Below, in pieces: positions 15,761-22,718 of a stretch of 27,145 nucleotides of DNA. Origin of the DNA: DATLEX01 sp035525045 (GTDB lineage: Bacteria > Acidobacteriota > Thermoanaerobaculia > Gp7-AA8); assembly GCA_035525045.1 (NCBI GenBank), contig DATLEX010000065.1, positions 1 through 27,145 on the forward strand, given 5' to 3'. The translations under genes were made by a program, and so were the position numbers. The notes below the pieces were generated by a model. It was not told the DNA's origin and did not search any database. It saw only the letters and a program-made list of their open reading frames with translations. The first letter of the stretch is position 1. Every line of letters begins with the position of its first letter.

Positions 15761-16159
15761 ATGCAGATCAACTCGTTTGCCGACTTCTGGCCGTTCTACG
15801 TCCGGCAACACGCCCACCCCCGCACCCGGATGCTCCATGCCATCGGGTCGGTCCTGGCGGTGGTCCTGATCGGCCTCGCCTTCGCCGTGAACCTCTGGTT
15901 CCTGCTGGCCGCCCCCGTCGTCGGATACGCCTTCGCCTGGTACGGCCACTTCTTCGTGGAGCATAACAAACCGGCCACGTTCGGCCATCCCTTCTACTCC
16001 CTGGCGGCCGATTACCGAATGCTCTACCTGATGATGGCGGGGCGGATGGAGGAGGAGGTGATCAGGCACGTCGCGGCGGCGCCGGCCGCCGTTCCCGGTC
16101 CTCCCCGCGCGGGTGAGGAGGATTCCTCCCCTCCCTCGCGGCTCGGCGTGAGGCGCTAG
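15761..16159 (+). CDS. DUF962 / Mpo1-like membrane protein
   Basis: A 132-residue membrane protein of the DUF962 (Mpo1-like) family. Motifs: FADFWPFYVRQHAHPRTRMLH near the N-terminus, two adjacent hydrophobic segments (about 25-60), and WYGHFFVEHNKPATFGHP with the conserved His residues, followed by LAADYRMLYLMMAGRM. Yeast Mpo1 is an Fe-dependent dioxygenase acting on 2-hydroxy fatty acids; a bacterial role in lipid metabolism is inference. ATG 15761 begins right at the conserved region. An in-frame GTG at 15737 would add eight residues and cannot be excluded. The last 25 or so residues (Pro/Ser/Arg-rich, to LGVRR) lie in a GC-rich dyad and look like an added tail. fabI starts 55 bp downstream. 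Confidence 0.85.
   Translation: MQINSFADFWPFYVRQHAHPRTRMLHAIGSVLAVVLIGLAFAVNLWFLLAAPVVGYAFAWYGHFFVEHNKPATFGHPFYSLAADYRMLYLMMAGRMEEEVIRHVAAAPAAVPGPPRAGEEDSSPPSRLGVRR
16108..16140. repeat. Imperfect dyad at the end of the DUF962 gene
   Basis: CGCGGGTGAGGAGG (16108-16121) can pair with CCTCCCCTCCCTCGCG (16125-16140) around a 3-nt loop, with a couple of bulged bases. The hairpin lies in the coding end of the DUF962 gene and provides its unusual tail. It may be a decayed palindromic repeat or a terminator-like hairpin; there is no T-tract. Confidence 0.45.
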
Positions 16160-16182
16160 CCCTCTCAACCTTTCTCAACCCT

Positions 16183-16188
16183 TATGAT
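16183..16188 (+). promoter_or_regulatory. Possible -10 box for fabI
   Basis: TATGAT sits 26 nt upstream of the fabI ATG, just after a short direct repeat of CTCAACC (about 16163-16180). Transcription would begin near 16195, leaving a leader that contains the GGAAGGAG ribosome site. No good -35 hexamer is visible, and the direct repeat could be a binding site. Confidence 0.3.
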
Positions 16189-16214
16189 GCGCGGGCGGAA
16201 GGAGCACCTCAGCG

Positions 16215-16988
16215 ATGCCGCTTCTCGAAGGCAGGACCGGAGTCATCTTCGGTGTGGCGAACAAGCGATCGATCGCCTGGGCGATCGCGCAGGCGCTGGC
16301 GCGGGAAGGGATGCGCCTCGCCTTCGCCTATCAGGGTGAGCGGCTGAAGGAAGGGGTGGAGGGCCTCGCCGGAACGCTGCCCGGCTCGCTGACCCTCCCC
16401 TGCGACGTGACCCGCGACGCCGACATCGAGGGCGTGTTCCGCTCGGTCGAGGAGGAGTTCGGGAGGCTCGACGGCGTGGTGCACTCGGTGGCCTTCGCCC
16501 CGCGGGAGGACCTGGAGAACGACTTCGTGAACACCTCGCGGGAGGGGTTCAAGACGGCGCACGACATCTCCGCCTACTCGCTCGTGGCCATCACCCGGGC
16601 GGCGCTTCCGCTGATGGAGAAGGGAGGGGGCGGCTCGGTGGTGGCGCTCACGTACTACGGCGCCGAGAAAGCGGTGGAGGGATACAACCTGATGGGGGTG
16701 GCGAAGGCCTCGCTGGAGGCGTCGGTTCGCTACCTGGCCGCGAACCTCGGCCCGCGCAAGGTCCGGGTGAACGCCATCTCCGCCGGCCCGGTGAACACGC
16801 TGGCCGCCCGCGGCATCAAGGGATTCACCGGGATGCTCAAGCACCACGCCGAGCGGGCGCCGCTCCGCCGCAACGTGGAGCTCGAGGAGATCGGGAACGC
16901 CGGGCTGTTTCTGATCTCGAGCATGAGCTCCGGCATCACCGGCGAGGTGATGTTCGTCGACTGCGGCTATAACGTGATCGGGCTGTGA
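16215..16988 (+). CDS. fabI: Enoyl-[acyl-carrier-protein] reductase (NADH)
   Basis: A 257-residue FabI, the NAD(P)H-dependent reductase that completes each cycle of type II fatty-acid synthesis. The nucleotide-binding signature is GVANKRSIAWAIA (13-25) and an acidic CDV follows beta-strand 3. The active site is Tyr157-x6-Lys164 in YNLMGVAKASLE, with Tyr147/148 in the preceding YYGAEKA. SAGPVNTLAARGI and the C-terminal FVDCGYNV are also typical. This is the triclosan-target class; sensitivity is not predicted here. GGAAGGAG lies 10 nt upstream of ATG 16215. The stop is followed after 7 nt by a palindromic heptamer repeat shared with the convergent small gene. Confidence 0.97.
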   Translation: MPLLEGRTGVIFGVANKRSIAWAIAQALAREGMRLAFAYQGERLKEGVEGLAGTLPGSLTLPCDVTRDADIEGVFRSVEEEFGRLDGVVHSVAFAPREDLENDFVNTSREGFKTAHDISAYSLVAITRAALPLMEKGGGGSVVALTYYGAEKAVEGYNLMGVAKASLEASVRYLAANLGPRKVRVNAISAGPVNTLAARGIKGFTGMLKHHAERAPLRRNVELEEIGNAGLFLISSMSSGITGEVMFVDCGYNVIGL

Positions 16989-16995
16989 GCCGTTT

Positions 16996-17027
16996 GCCGT
17001 TGACCGTTAACCGTTAACGGTTGACGG
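16996..17027. repeat. 7-nt-period palindromic repeat between fabI and the small basic protein gene
   Basis: Four consecutive heptamers related to ACCGTTA run from 16996 to 17023, followed by ACGG. They contain the perfect 14-bp palindrome AACCGTTAACGGTT (17009-17022), extended with one mismatch on each side. The repeat lies between two converging genes and encodes the last residues and TAA stop (17007-17009) of the minus-strand gene. It could serve as a bidirectional transcript-end hairpin. Confidence 0.75.
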
Positions 17028-17183
17028 AAACTCGATGTCCGTATTCACGCCCACCCGCCGCGGCTTGCGCGTACCGGGGAAGCCGCTGGGGCGGCCGCTC
17101 GACTCCTTGTTCGTGCCGTGTCCGGGGGCGCCGCCGTCCCAGAAGCCCTTCCTTTTGACCTGCTCGCGCGCGTTTTCAGCCAT
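17007..17183 (-). CDS. Small basic protein of unknown function (58 aa)
   Basis: A 58-residue protein starting MAENAREQVKRKGFWDGG and ending PSTVNG. It is rich in Lys, Arg and Gly, with no membrane segment or cysteines. The case for a real gene is a strong Shine-Dalgarno sequence, AGGGGAG, five bases before ATG 17183, and codon choice like its neighbours. A longer reading up to 17288 adds a low-quality stretch and ignores this ribosome site. TATGCT at 17210-17215 is a possible -10 box. I recognise no family; nucleic-acid or ribosome binding would be only a guess from composition. The C-terminal STVNG and stop are encoded by the heptamer repeat. Confidence 0.6.
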   Translation of the reverse strand: MAENAREQVKRKGFWDGGAPGHGTNKESSGRPSGFPGTRKPRRVGVNTDIEFPSTVNG

Positions 17184-17209
17184 CTCGTCTCCCCTCGTCA
17201 GCGGCGCGA

Positions 17210-17215
17210 AGCATA
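17210..17215 (-). promoter_or_regulatory. Possible -10 box for the 58-aa gene
   Basis: On the minus strand this reads TATGCT, 26 nt before ATG 17183. At 17-bp spacing the -35 position falls exactly on a run of nine C (G9 on the plus strand at 17231-17239), so no normal -35 box exists. Confidence 0.25.
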
Positions 17216-17284
17216 CCAGCCGCTGCCGCTGGGGGGGGGTGGCACCTGAATGGCAATCTCCACGCGGGCGCTCGCTGCGGTGAT

Positions 17285-17719
17285 TCACTGCCCGTGCATC
17301 GTGTAGTCGATTCTCACCACGCCGCCGGCATCGACGCGTCCCTGCACGAAGACTCTCGCCGACTGGTGGAGGACGCCGGAGGTCTGCCCTTCCGCGGTGA
17401 TCTCGAACCCGTCGCCGCCCGTGCGGCGCAGCGTGGCGTTCATCGCTCCCTGCTCATCCTCCTCCTGGATGGTGCGCCCCGGGCCGCCGGCCATCTGCAG
17501 GGCGGCCAGCTCGGCGCCGTTCTCGGCCAGCACCCCTGCCACGATGCGGGCCCGGAAGCGGCGGGCCTCGGAGAGCTCGCGGGAGGAGTCGACGAGCATC
17601 AGCTCCATCAGGGCGAAGTAGAGGATCGCCAGCGCCAGCGCCGCGATGAGCACGAAGCCGCGCTCAGTCGTGCGCGCGCGGCTGGAAGATCTGATCGATC
17701 GCAAGTCTGCCTGCTCCAT
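17285..17719 (-). CDS. PilX/GspK-like minor prepilin
   Basis: A 144-residue predicted prepilin. A basic leader (residues 1-21, ending TERG) is followed by the hydrophobic helix FVLIAALALAILYFALMELM, consistent with prepilin-peptidase cleavage after Gly21. It lacks the Glu at position +5 of the mature protein, as is typical for PilX and GspK tip subunits. The rest is a small soluble head with EARRFRARIVAGVLAENGAELAA-type helices. It overlaps the upstream prepilin gene by 56 bp; a TTG codon six codons in is an alternative start. It is the last gene of a three-gene pilin set read leftwards. Assignment to type IV pilus or type II secretion cannot be made from these genes alone. Confidence 0.8.
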   Translation of the reverse strand: MEQADLRSIRSSSRARTTERGFVLIAALALAILYFALMELMLVDSSRELSEARRFRARIVAGVLAENGAELAALQMAGGPGRTIQEEDEQGAMNATLRRTGGDGFEITAEGQTSGVLHQSARVFVQGRVDAGGVVRIDYTMHGQ

Positions 17720-18173
17720 CGAATGCCCGCAGCCTCACGGCGTAGGGGCGGTTGGGGATCTCGTACGTCCCCACGTTGAACGCGGCCGGTACGCCGCGAG
17801 CCATCCAGTCCGAGACCACCCCGCCGACGCTGTAGGCCCGGCGCCGCACCTCGCCGGGCGTGGAGAAGTCCCAGACCACCGTCTGCGTGAAGCCCGTGCT
17901 CTGAACCGAATAAACGATGAGCGTCTTGTCGGTCTGCGTGTAGGTGGCATAGGAGGGAGGGTACGGGTCGGCTCCGAAGGCATCGATGACGTCCTTGCGG
18001 AGACGCGACAACACGGCCGTCACCTGCGGATGCTTCATGTAGTTGAGCGGATAGCGGCGGTCGTATCCGCGCATCTCGGCCGTCAGCGTCACCAGCATGA
18101 AGATGAACATTCCGAAGATGCCGATCGCGAAGACGGTCTCCAGGAGGGTGAAGCCCCGCTGCCCGTTCACCAA
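17664..18173 (-). CDS. PilW/GspJ-like minor prepilin
   Basis: A 169-residue prepilin. The leader MVNGQRG is followed by FTLLETVFAIGIFGMFIFMLV, so cleavage after Gly7 with N-methylation of Phe is expected, and the conserved Glu5 of the mature protein is present. The long head domain (about 60-169) is typical of PilW/GspJ. Its start overlaps the end of the upstream prepilin gene by 7 bp and its end overlaps the next one, indicating translational coupling. The head contains FDGAGRLAIDQIF at its C-terminus. The class assignment rests on size, gene order and helix, not on a specific domain match. Confidence 0.82.
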   Translation of the reverse strand: MVNGQRGFTLLETVFAIGIFGMFIFMLVTLTAEMRGYDRRYPLNYMKHPQVTAVLSRLRKDVIDAFGADPYPPSYATYTQTDKTLIVYSVQSTGFTQTVVWDFSTPGEVRRRAYSVGGVVSDWMARGVPAAFNVGTYEIPNRPYAVRLRAFDGAGRLAIDQIFQPRAHD

Positions 18174-18553
18174 AGGTTCGTCCCTCCGGTGTCGGTGCGG
18201 AGGAGGGTGAGGGCCGCGGCCCGGTCGGCGCGCCAGCGGATGGTCATGGTCACGCGCTTGACTCCGGGCCGGAGCAGCGTGACGTCGATCGTCGTCTGAA
18301 ACGGATGCAGAGGCTGGATCAGCACCGTCTCGGTCTTGAAGATGTCGGTCAGGTCGTCCAGGGCGTCGTACCTGACGCGGCGGACGACCTCCGCCTCGTT
18401 CGAAAGCACCTGGTAGGCGAGGATCAGCTCCGACGCCTGCTGCGAGCGGCTCGTCCGCTCCACGAACACGGCCAGCGTGGTGGTGATGACGAGGGTGAGC
18501 ACGAGCAGCGCGAAGAGGAGCTCGACGAGGGAAAATCCACGCTGGCCTGTCAT
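18167..18553 (-). CDS. PilV/GspI-like minor prepilin
   Basis: A 128-residue prepilin and the first gene of the set. The leader MTGQRG precedes FSLVELLFALLVLTLVITTT, giving cleavage after Gly6 and the conserved Glu5. The following helix (RSQQASELILAYQVLSNEAEVVRR) resembles PilV/GspI, where a Glu-rich segment contacts partner minor pilins. The three genes together match the order I-J-K or V-W-X used to build the priming tip of a pilus or pseudopilus. No assembly ATPase, platform protein or secretin is in the window. The gene is divergent from gltX with 43 bp between the start codons. Confidence 0.85.
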   Translation of the reverse strand: MTGQRGFSLVELLFALLVLTLVITTTLAVFVERTSRSQQASELILAYQVLSNEAEVVRRVRYDALDDLTDIFKTETVLIQPLHPFQTTIDVTLLRPGVKRVTMTIRWRADRAAALTLLRTDTGGTNLW

Positions 18554-18596
18554 CGGATCCCGCCGATTGTAGCGATGTTAGACTCCCGCGCCTGTG
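18554..18596. promoter_or_regulatory. Divergent promoter region, pilin set / gltX
   Basis: For the pilin operon (minus strand), TACAAT at 18566-18571 lies 12 nt before ATG 18553. For gltX (plus strand), TAGACT at 18579-18584 lies 12 nt before ATG 18597 or 9 nt before the in-frame GTG 18594. Both predict leaders of only a few bases. No operator palindrome or -35 consensus was seen, and the -35 regions would lie in the opposing genes. Confidence 0.4.
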
Positions 18597-20012
18597 ATGA
18601 AGCTCCGCTTTGCTCCCTCACCGACCGGTTTCCTCCACGTCGGCGGCGCCCGCACGGCCATTTTCAACCTCCTCCACGCGCGGCGGCACGGCGGGACCAT
18701 GCTCCTGCGCATCGAGGACACCGACGTGGAGCGCTCGAAGCAGCATCACGCCGAGCAGATCATCAGCGCCCTCCAGTGGCTGGGGGTGGAGTGGGACGAG
18801 GGGCCCGTGTACCAGAGCGACCGCCTGGACCGCTATCGCGCCCGGGCCGAGGAGCTGGTGGGCAGCGGAAAGGCCTATCGCTGTTACTGCACGGCGGAGG
18901 CGCTCGACGCGGAGCGCAGCGCGGCCGAGACGGCCGGGAAGGCCTATCGCTACTCGGGCCGCTGCCGCGCCGTGGCCGAGTCGGGCGGCCCCGTCTCCAA
19001 CGCGCCGTACGTGATCCGCTGCAAGGTCGAGACGGGCCCGATCGAGTTCCGCGATCTCATCCGCGGCGACGTTCACTTCGAGGGCGAGCTGATCGACGAC
19101 TTCGTTCTCCTCCGTTCCGACGGCTACCCGACCTATCACCTCTCCGTCGTGGTCGACGACATCGACATGGGCGTCACCCTCGTCGCCCGCGGCGACGATC
19201 ACCTCTCGAACACGCCGAAGCACGTCGTCCTCTTCCGGGCCTTCGGCCGCGACGCGCCTCTCTTCGCCCACCTGCCGTTGATCCTCGGCAGCGACAGGAA
19301 ACGCCTCAGCAAGCGCACCGGCGCCACGTCGGTCGAGGAGTATCGCGACGCCGGCATCGTTCCGGAGGCCCTCTTCAACTTCCTGATGCTCCTCGGCTGG
19401 TCGCCCGGCGGAGACCGGGAGATCATCTCCCGCCGGGAGGCGGAGGCGATCTTCGATTTCGCCGGCGTGAACAAGGCACCGGCGGTGTTCGATCCGGAAA
19501 AGCTCCTCTGGATGAACCACCAGTACCTGATGCACATGCCGGTCGAGGACCTCGACTCTCACCTCCGCCCCTTCCTCCCTCCCGGCGCCCCGCCGCTGGA
19601 GGAGATCCGCACCGCGCTCGAGCTGAACCGGCCGCGGGCGCGGACCCTGCGGGACCTCGCCGCGCTCCTGCAGCCGTATCTCGCCGCGGACGACTCGGTG
19701 ACCTACGACCCGGAGGCGGTGGCGAAGCACCTCGAGGGAGACGAGATCGCCGAGCGCATGAAGGAGTTGCTTGGAGCGCTGGCCGCGGTCGATCCGTTCG
19801 ACGTCGCTTCCAGTGAACGGGCCCTGCGATCGCTGGCCGAGGGGCGCGGCGTCGCCGCCGGCAAGTACATTCACCCCCTGCGCGTGGCGCTGACCGGGAA
19901 AACCGCGTCCCCCCCGATCTTCGACGTGGCGGTGACCCTCGGCAAGGAGCGCACGCTCCGGAGGCTGGAGACGCTGATCGAACGGTTGCCGAAGTCGTCG
20001 CTTCCGCCTTAG
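18597..20012 (+). CDS. gltX: Glutamyl-tRNA synthetase
   Basis: A 471-residue class I aminoacyl-tRNA synthetase that charges tRNA-Glu. The HIGH-type motif is GFLHVGGAR at residues 11-19 after FAPSPT, and the KMSKS-type loop is KRLSKR near residue 235. ARGDDHLSNTPKH-like and HLPLILGSD segments are as in bacterial GluRS, and the C-terminal anticodon-binding half ends FDVAVTLGKERTLRRLETLI. ATG 18597 follows an in-frame GTG at 18594; either could start translation. Length is normal. Whether it also charges tRNA-Gln cannot be read from the sequence. The downstream 213 bp before the next gene are non-coding. Confidence 0.97.
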   Translation: MKLRFAPSPTGFLHVGGARTAIFNLLHARRHGGTMLLRIEDTDVERSKQHHAEQIISALQWLGVEWDEGPVYQSDRLDRYRARAEELVGSGKAYRCYCTAEALDAERSAAETAGKAYRYSGRCRAVAESGGPVSNAPYVIRCKVETGPIEFRDLIRGDVHFEGELIDDFVLLRSDGYPTYHLSVVVDDIDMGVTLVARGDDHLSNTPKHVVLFRAFGRDAPLFAHLPLILGSDRKRLSKRTGATSVEEYRDAGIVPEALFNFLMLLGWSPGGDREIISRREAEAIFDFAGVNKAPAVFDPEKLLWMNHQYLMHMPVEDLDSHLRPFLPPGAPPLEEIRTALELNRPRARTLRDLAALLQPYLAADDSVTYDPEAVAKHLEGDEIAERMKELLGALAAVDPFDVASSERALRSLAEGRGVAAGKYIHPLRVALTGKTASPPIFDVAVTLGKERTLRRLETLIERLPKSSLPP

Positions 20013-20156
20013 AGCAATATCGTGAAGCGCCGGCCTTGGGATTCACCGATTGCCTCGTTCTGGAAATCGCGCGAAAGGCTGGTCACATACCTCTCGGAAC
20101 TTTCGGCAGGCGGCTTGGCAAGGTCGACGGCGCAGAGCGCTTGTAGAGCGCGAAAC

Positions 20157-20206
20157 CTCATCCGCCGCTCCGCGGCACCTTCTCCCGCTCGGGCGGGGAG
20201 AAGGCA
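20157..20206. repeat. REP-like palindrome downstream of gltX
   Basis: CCTTCTCCC (20178-20186) and GGGAGAAGG (20196-20204) pair perfectly, extended inwards by GC pairs around GCTCGGGC. The upstream part (20157-20177) has its own GCCGCTCCGCGGC dyad. It resembles the common 'CCTTCTCCCGC...GCGGGAGAAGG' intergenic palindromes of many GC-rich genomes and differs from the other repeat families in this window. It lies between the convergent gltX and SPFH-phosphatase genes. The rest of the 213-bp gap (20013-20225) shows nothing I recognise. Confidence 0.65.
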
Positions 20207-20225
20207 CTCCTGCCCTCAGGTTCGC

Positions 20226-22628
20226 CTACAACTGCGTGCGCGCCGCTTCGGCGGCGTTACGGATCTCGGGCTGCCTCGGATCGATCGAGAGGGAGCGGTT
20301 CCAGTAGTCGAGCGCGCGGGCGAAGTCCTTCCGCTTCGCGTAATAGAGCCCGAGGTTGTTCAGCGCGAGCGTCGACGTGGGGCGCAGGCTGAGGGCGCGC
20401 TCCAGCTCCGGTAACCCTTCGGTGTAGCGGTCCGCCTGGGCCAGCGCCGAGCCGAGATCCGCGGCGATCAGATACGAATCGGGCAGGAGCTGGCGCCCCC
20501 TGGAGAGGAGTCCGACGGCGCGCGCGGTCATGTTGTTCTCGCGGTAGAGCGCCGCGAAATCGACGAACCACTGATCGGCGTCCGGCAGTCCCTTCTGCAC
20601 GGCCTGGAGGAAGACCTTCTCCGCCGCCGTGTACTGCTGGCGCTCGAACAGGGTCATGGCCATGTTCAGATAGGCGGTGGGGCGGTCGGAGTGGATGTCG
20701 ATCGCCGCCTGAAAGGCGTCGATGGCTTCACGCGTCTTTCCCTCACTCCGCAGCTCGATTCCGCGGTTGTTGTGATAGGCGTAGGCGCCCCAGCGCTCCG
20801 GCGGCAGCGGCGCGGATGCCGTCCGGGGCCCGTCGATGGCCGGGGTCGTGCCGCGGGCCGGATCGAGCACGTGTCCGATCGCCTGCAGGCTCTGCCGGTA
20901 GCGCCGGGGATCGGCGCGGGCGCCGGTGGGAAGGAGACGCTCGCCGAAGAACTCGTTGTAGCTCGCCACCCGCACCGACTCCACCGGTTGAATGCCGCTG
21001 AACATGCCCGGCGGGAGCTGGCCCGGCATCTCCATCGAGGGGGGGAGGCCGAGAATGGCGAGGATGGCCGGAACCACATCGTAGATGGAGACGCTTCGAG
21101 CGGCCCGCGACGGCGTCACATGCTTGCCATAGGCGATGAACAATCCCGGGTTGCGGTGGTCCGCGAGCGCCGCCCGTCCCACCGCGGGGACACCAGGGCG
21201 GTCTCGTCCCCACCGGAAGCCGTGCGCCGACATGACCAGGACGGTGGTGTCGTCGCCCAGGACCTGCATCCACTCGCCGATGAGCCGGTCGATCTCCGAG
21301 TAGTAGTTCGCCACCAGGGGCCAGTACTTTCGGTAGTCCTCGCTCCTGATTCCCTGGCGTTGCGGGGGGTGGTAGGGAGCGCCGAGATGGTTGACCACGT
21401 CGGTCCCCTCGTAATGGATCATGGTCAGGAGCGGATTTTCCCGGCGGTAGAGGTCGATGGCCACGCGATGATCGGTCCAGGTCTTGGCCAGCACCTCGCG
21501 CATGATGTTGACCGGATCGGCGGCATTCTCCGAGGAGACGGCCGTCTGATACTCGGCGGCGGTGATGTTGAGGAAGCGGCGGACATTCTCGTAGCCGATG
21601 GTCTCGACGGGGACGTGCGCGGCGGCGACGCGGGGCTGGTGCTGCGGCGGATGGACCGCCGTGCCGAGGGGGTCGATCGGCGCGTCGTAGACGACGGCGG
21701 CGCCGGGAGAGGGCGGCCAGGCCGTCCACCAGTTGATCACCGCCGCGTTCCGGCCGAAGGCTTGCGCCACATCCCAGACGGCGGGCGAGCGGCGGGCGAA
21801 GGCGTCGATCGGCGCGCCGTTCGAGAAGAAGTCGATCACTCCGTGGCGGTCGGGCGGCACTCCGGTCGCGACCGTGGTCCAGAGCAGCGGGGCGACGGTG
21901 GGCTGGATGGTCTGGAGCGAGGCCGAGACGCCGCCGCGGGAGAGGGCGCGGAGGTTCGGAACCCGGCCGTCGATGACCAGCTCGTTGATCAGGTCCCAGT
22001 CCGCGCCGTCGAGGGCGATCACGGCCACGCGGCCGGCCGCGCCGCGGGCCACCCGCCGCAACTCGGCGCGCTTGTAGCGCAGCAGCGCCTCGCGATCCGG
22101 CTCCACCCGGGTGATGTGGAAGGCGGTGACGCGCAGGCCGCTTTGCGCCAGGTGCGCCGCCACGACCCGGCGGAGCGGCTCCCGCCGGGCGTTGAACTGC
22201 GAGGTCGGCGAGAGGAGGTCCTCGATCGGGACCTGGCGGGCCACCGCTCCCACCGCCTCCGCGACGCGGGCGCGAATCCACGCGCTCCACCCCTCCTCCA
22301 CCAGCCGCCGGGCATCGGCCAGCCGCTGGCTGTCGACGCTGAACCGCAGCCGGTAGGTGAGCGTCACGGGGATGCCCTCCGCCGACGCGATGCGGACGAT
22401 GCCGTCGCGCTGCGCCGCCCCATCCCGCTGTTCGAACTCCAGACGGTAAAAGCGGTGCGGCGGCAGAAAGGTGACGTTCTGCCGGACCATCCGCACTTCC
22501 CCGGTCCGCTTGTCGACGCCGAGAATCAGCCGTCGCGGCGAGGGGAGAAAGAGGCTCGCCAGCACGTACATCACCCCCCCCATGCCGGCGAGGATGACGA
22601 GCGCTTGGAACAGCCTGGAGCGGATCAC
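20226..22628 (-). CDS. SPFH - alkaline phosphatase-like - TPR multidomain protein
   Basis: An 800-residue membrane-anchored protein. Residues 7-29 form an N-terminal membrane segment; 40-190 resemble an SPFH/prohibitin (band 7) domain (GIPVTLTYRLRFSVD, then AHLAQSGLRVTAFHITRVEP). Residues 201-545 form an alkaline-phosphatase-superfamily domain (type I phosphodiesterase class): IALDGADWD (Asp207), nucleophile region IQPTVAPLLW (Thr244), YEGTDVVNHLG (Asp410, His414) and HRNPG (His491). The usual SDHG metal motif reads SAHG, so one expected Asp ligand (position 468) is Ala. Residues 615-800 are TPR repeats. With the N-terminus inside, the domains would be periplasmic. GTG 22628 is chosen: upstream residues to 22742 would be translated from REP-like repeats. 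Substrate unknown. Confidence 0.87.
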   Translation of the reverse strand: MIRSRLFQALVILAGMGGVMYVLASLFLPSPRRLILGVDKRTGEVRMVRQNVTFLPPHRFYRLEFEQRDGAAQRDGIVRIASAEGIPVTLTYRLRFSVDSQRLADARRLVEEGWSAWIRARVAEAVGAVARQVPIEDLLSPTSQFNARREPLRRVVAAHLAQSGLRVTAFHITRVEPDREALLRYKRAELRRVARGAAGRVAVIALDGADWDLINELVIDGRVPNLRALSRGGVSASLQTIQPTVAPLLWTTVATGVPPDRHGVIDFFSNGAPIDAFARRSPAVWDVAQAFGRNAAVINWWTAWPPSPGAAVVYDAPIDPLGTAVHPPQHQPRVAAAHVPVETIGYENVRRFLNITAAEYQTAVSSENAADPVNIMREVLAKTWTDHRVAIDLYRRENPLLTMIHYEGTDVVNHLGAPYHPPQRQGIRSEDYRKYWPLVANYYSEIDRLIGEWMQVLGDDTTVLVMSAHGFRWGRDRPGVPAVGRAALADHRNPGLFIAYGKHVTPSRAARSVSIYDVVPAILAILGLPPSMEMPGQLPPGMFSGIQPVESVRVASYNEFFGERLLPTGARADPRRYRQSLQAIGHVLDPARGTTPAIDGPRTASAPLPPERWGAYAYHNNRGIELRSEGKTREAIDAFQAAIDIHSDRPTAYLNMAMTLFERQQYTAAEKVFLQAVQKGLPDADQWFVDFAALYRENNMTARAVGLLSRGRQLLPDSYLIAADLGSALAQADRYTEGLPELERALSLRPTSTLALNNLGLYYAKRKDFARALDYWNRSLSIDPRQPEIRNAAEAARTQL

Positions 22629-22662
22629 AGCGGGCGGTATTGCAGGCCTCGGGCCTGACGGA

Positions 22663-22700
22663 CTGTCATTCCGAGCGGAGCGAGGAATCTGGGCGGGTGG
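22663..22700 (+). repeat. REP-like unit, copy 2
   Basis: The 38-bp unit begins CTGTCATTCCGAGCGG and continues AGCGAGGAAT. ATTCC...GGAAT arms form a short stem. It is about three-quarters identical to copy 3 read on the opposite strand, and its core matches the palindrome at the end of eno. It lies 34 bp upstream of the start codon of the SPFH-phosphatase gene. Confidence 0.75.
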
Positions 22701-22718
22701 CCGGCACGCTGCGTGACC

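Noticed and set aside
18305..19816. A 503-codon plus-strand frame overlapping gltX
   Set aside because: The translation is Arg/Pro-rich and motif-free, while the gltX frame carries both synthetase signatures.
20013..20156. Possible tRNA or small RNA after gltX
   Set aside because: I looked for a cloverleaf with T-loop GTTCRA and a 7-bp acceptor stem and found none; only the downstream palindromic repeat is supported.
20691..22658. A long plus-strand open frame opposite the SPFH-phosphatase gene
   Set aside because: It is antisense to a gene with recognisable domains, and the composition is low-complexity Arg/Gly/Asp/His without motifs.
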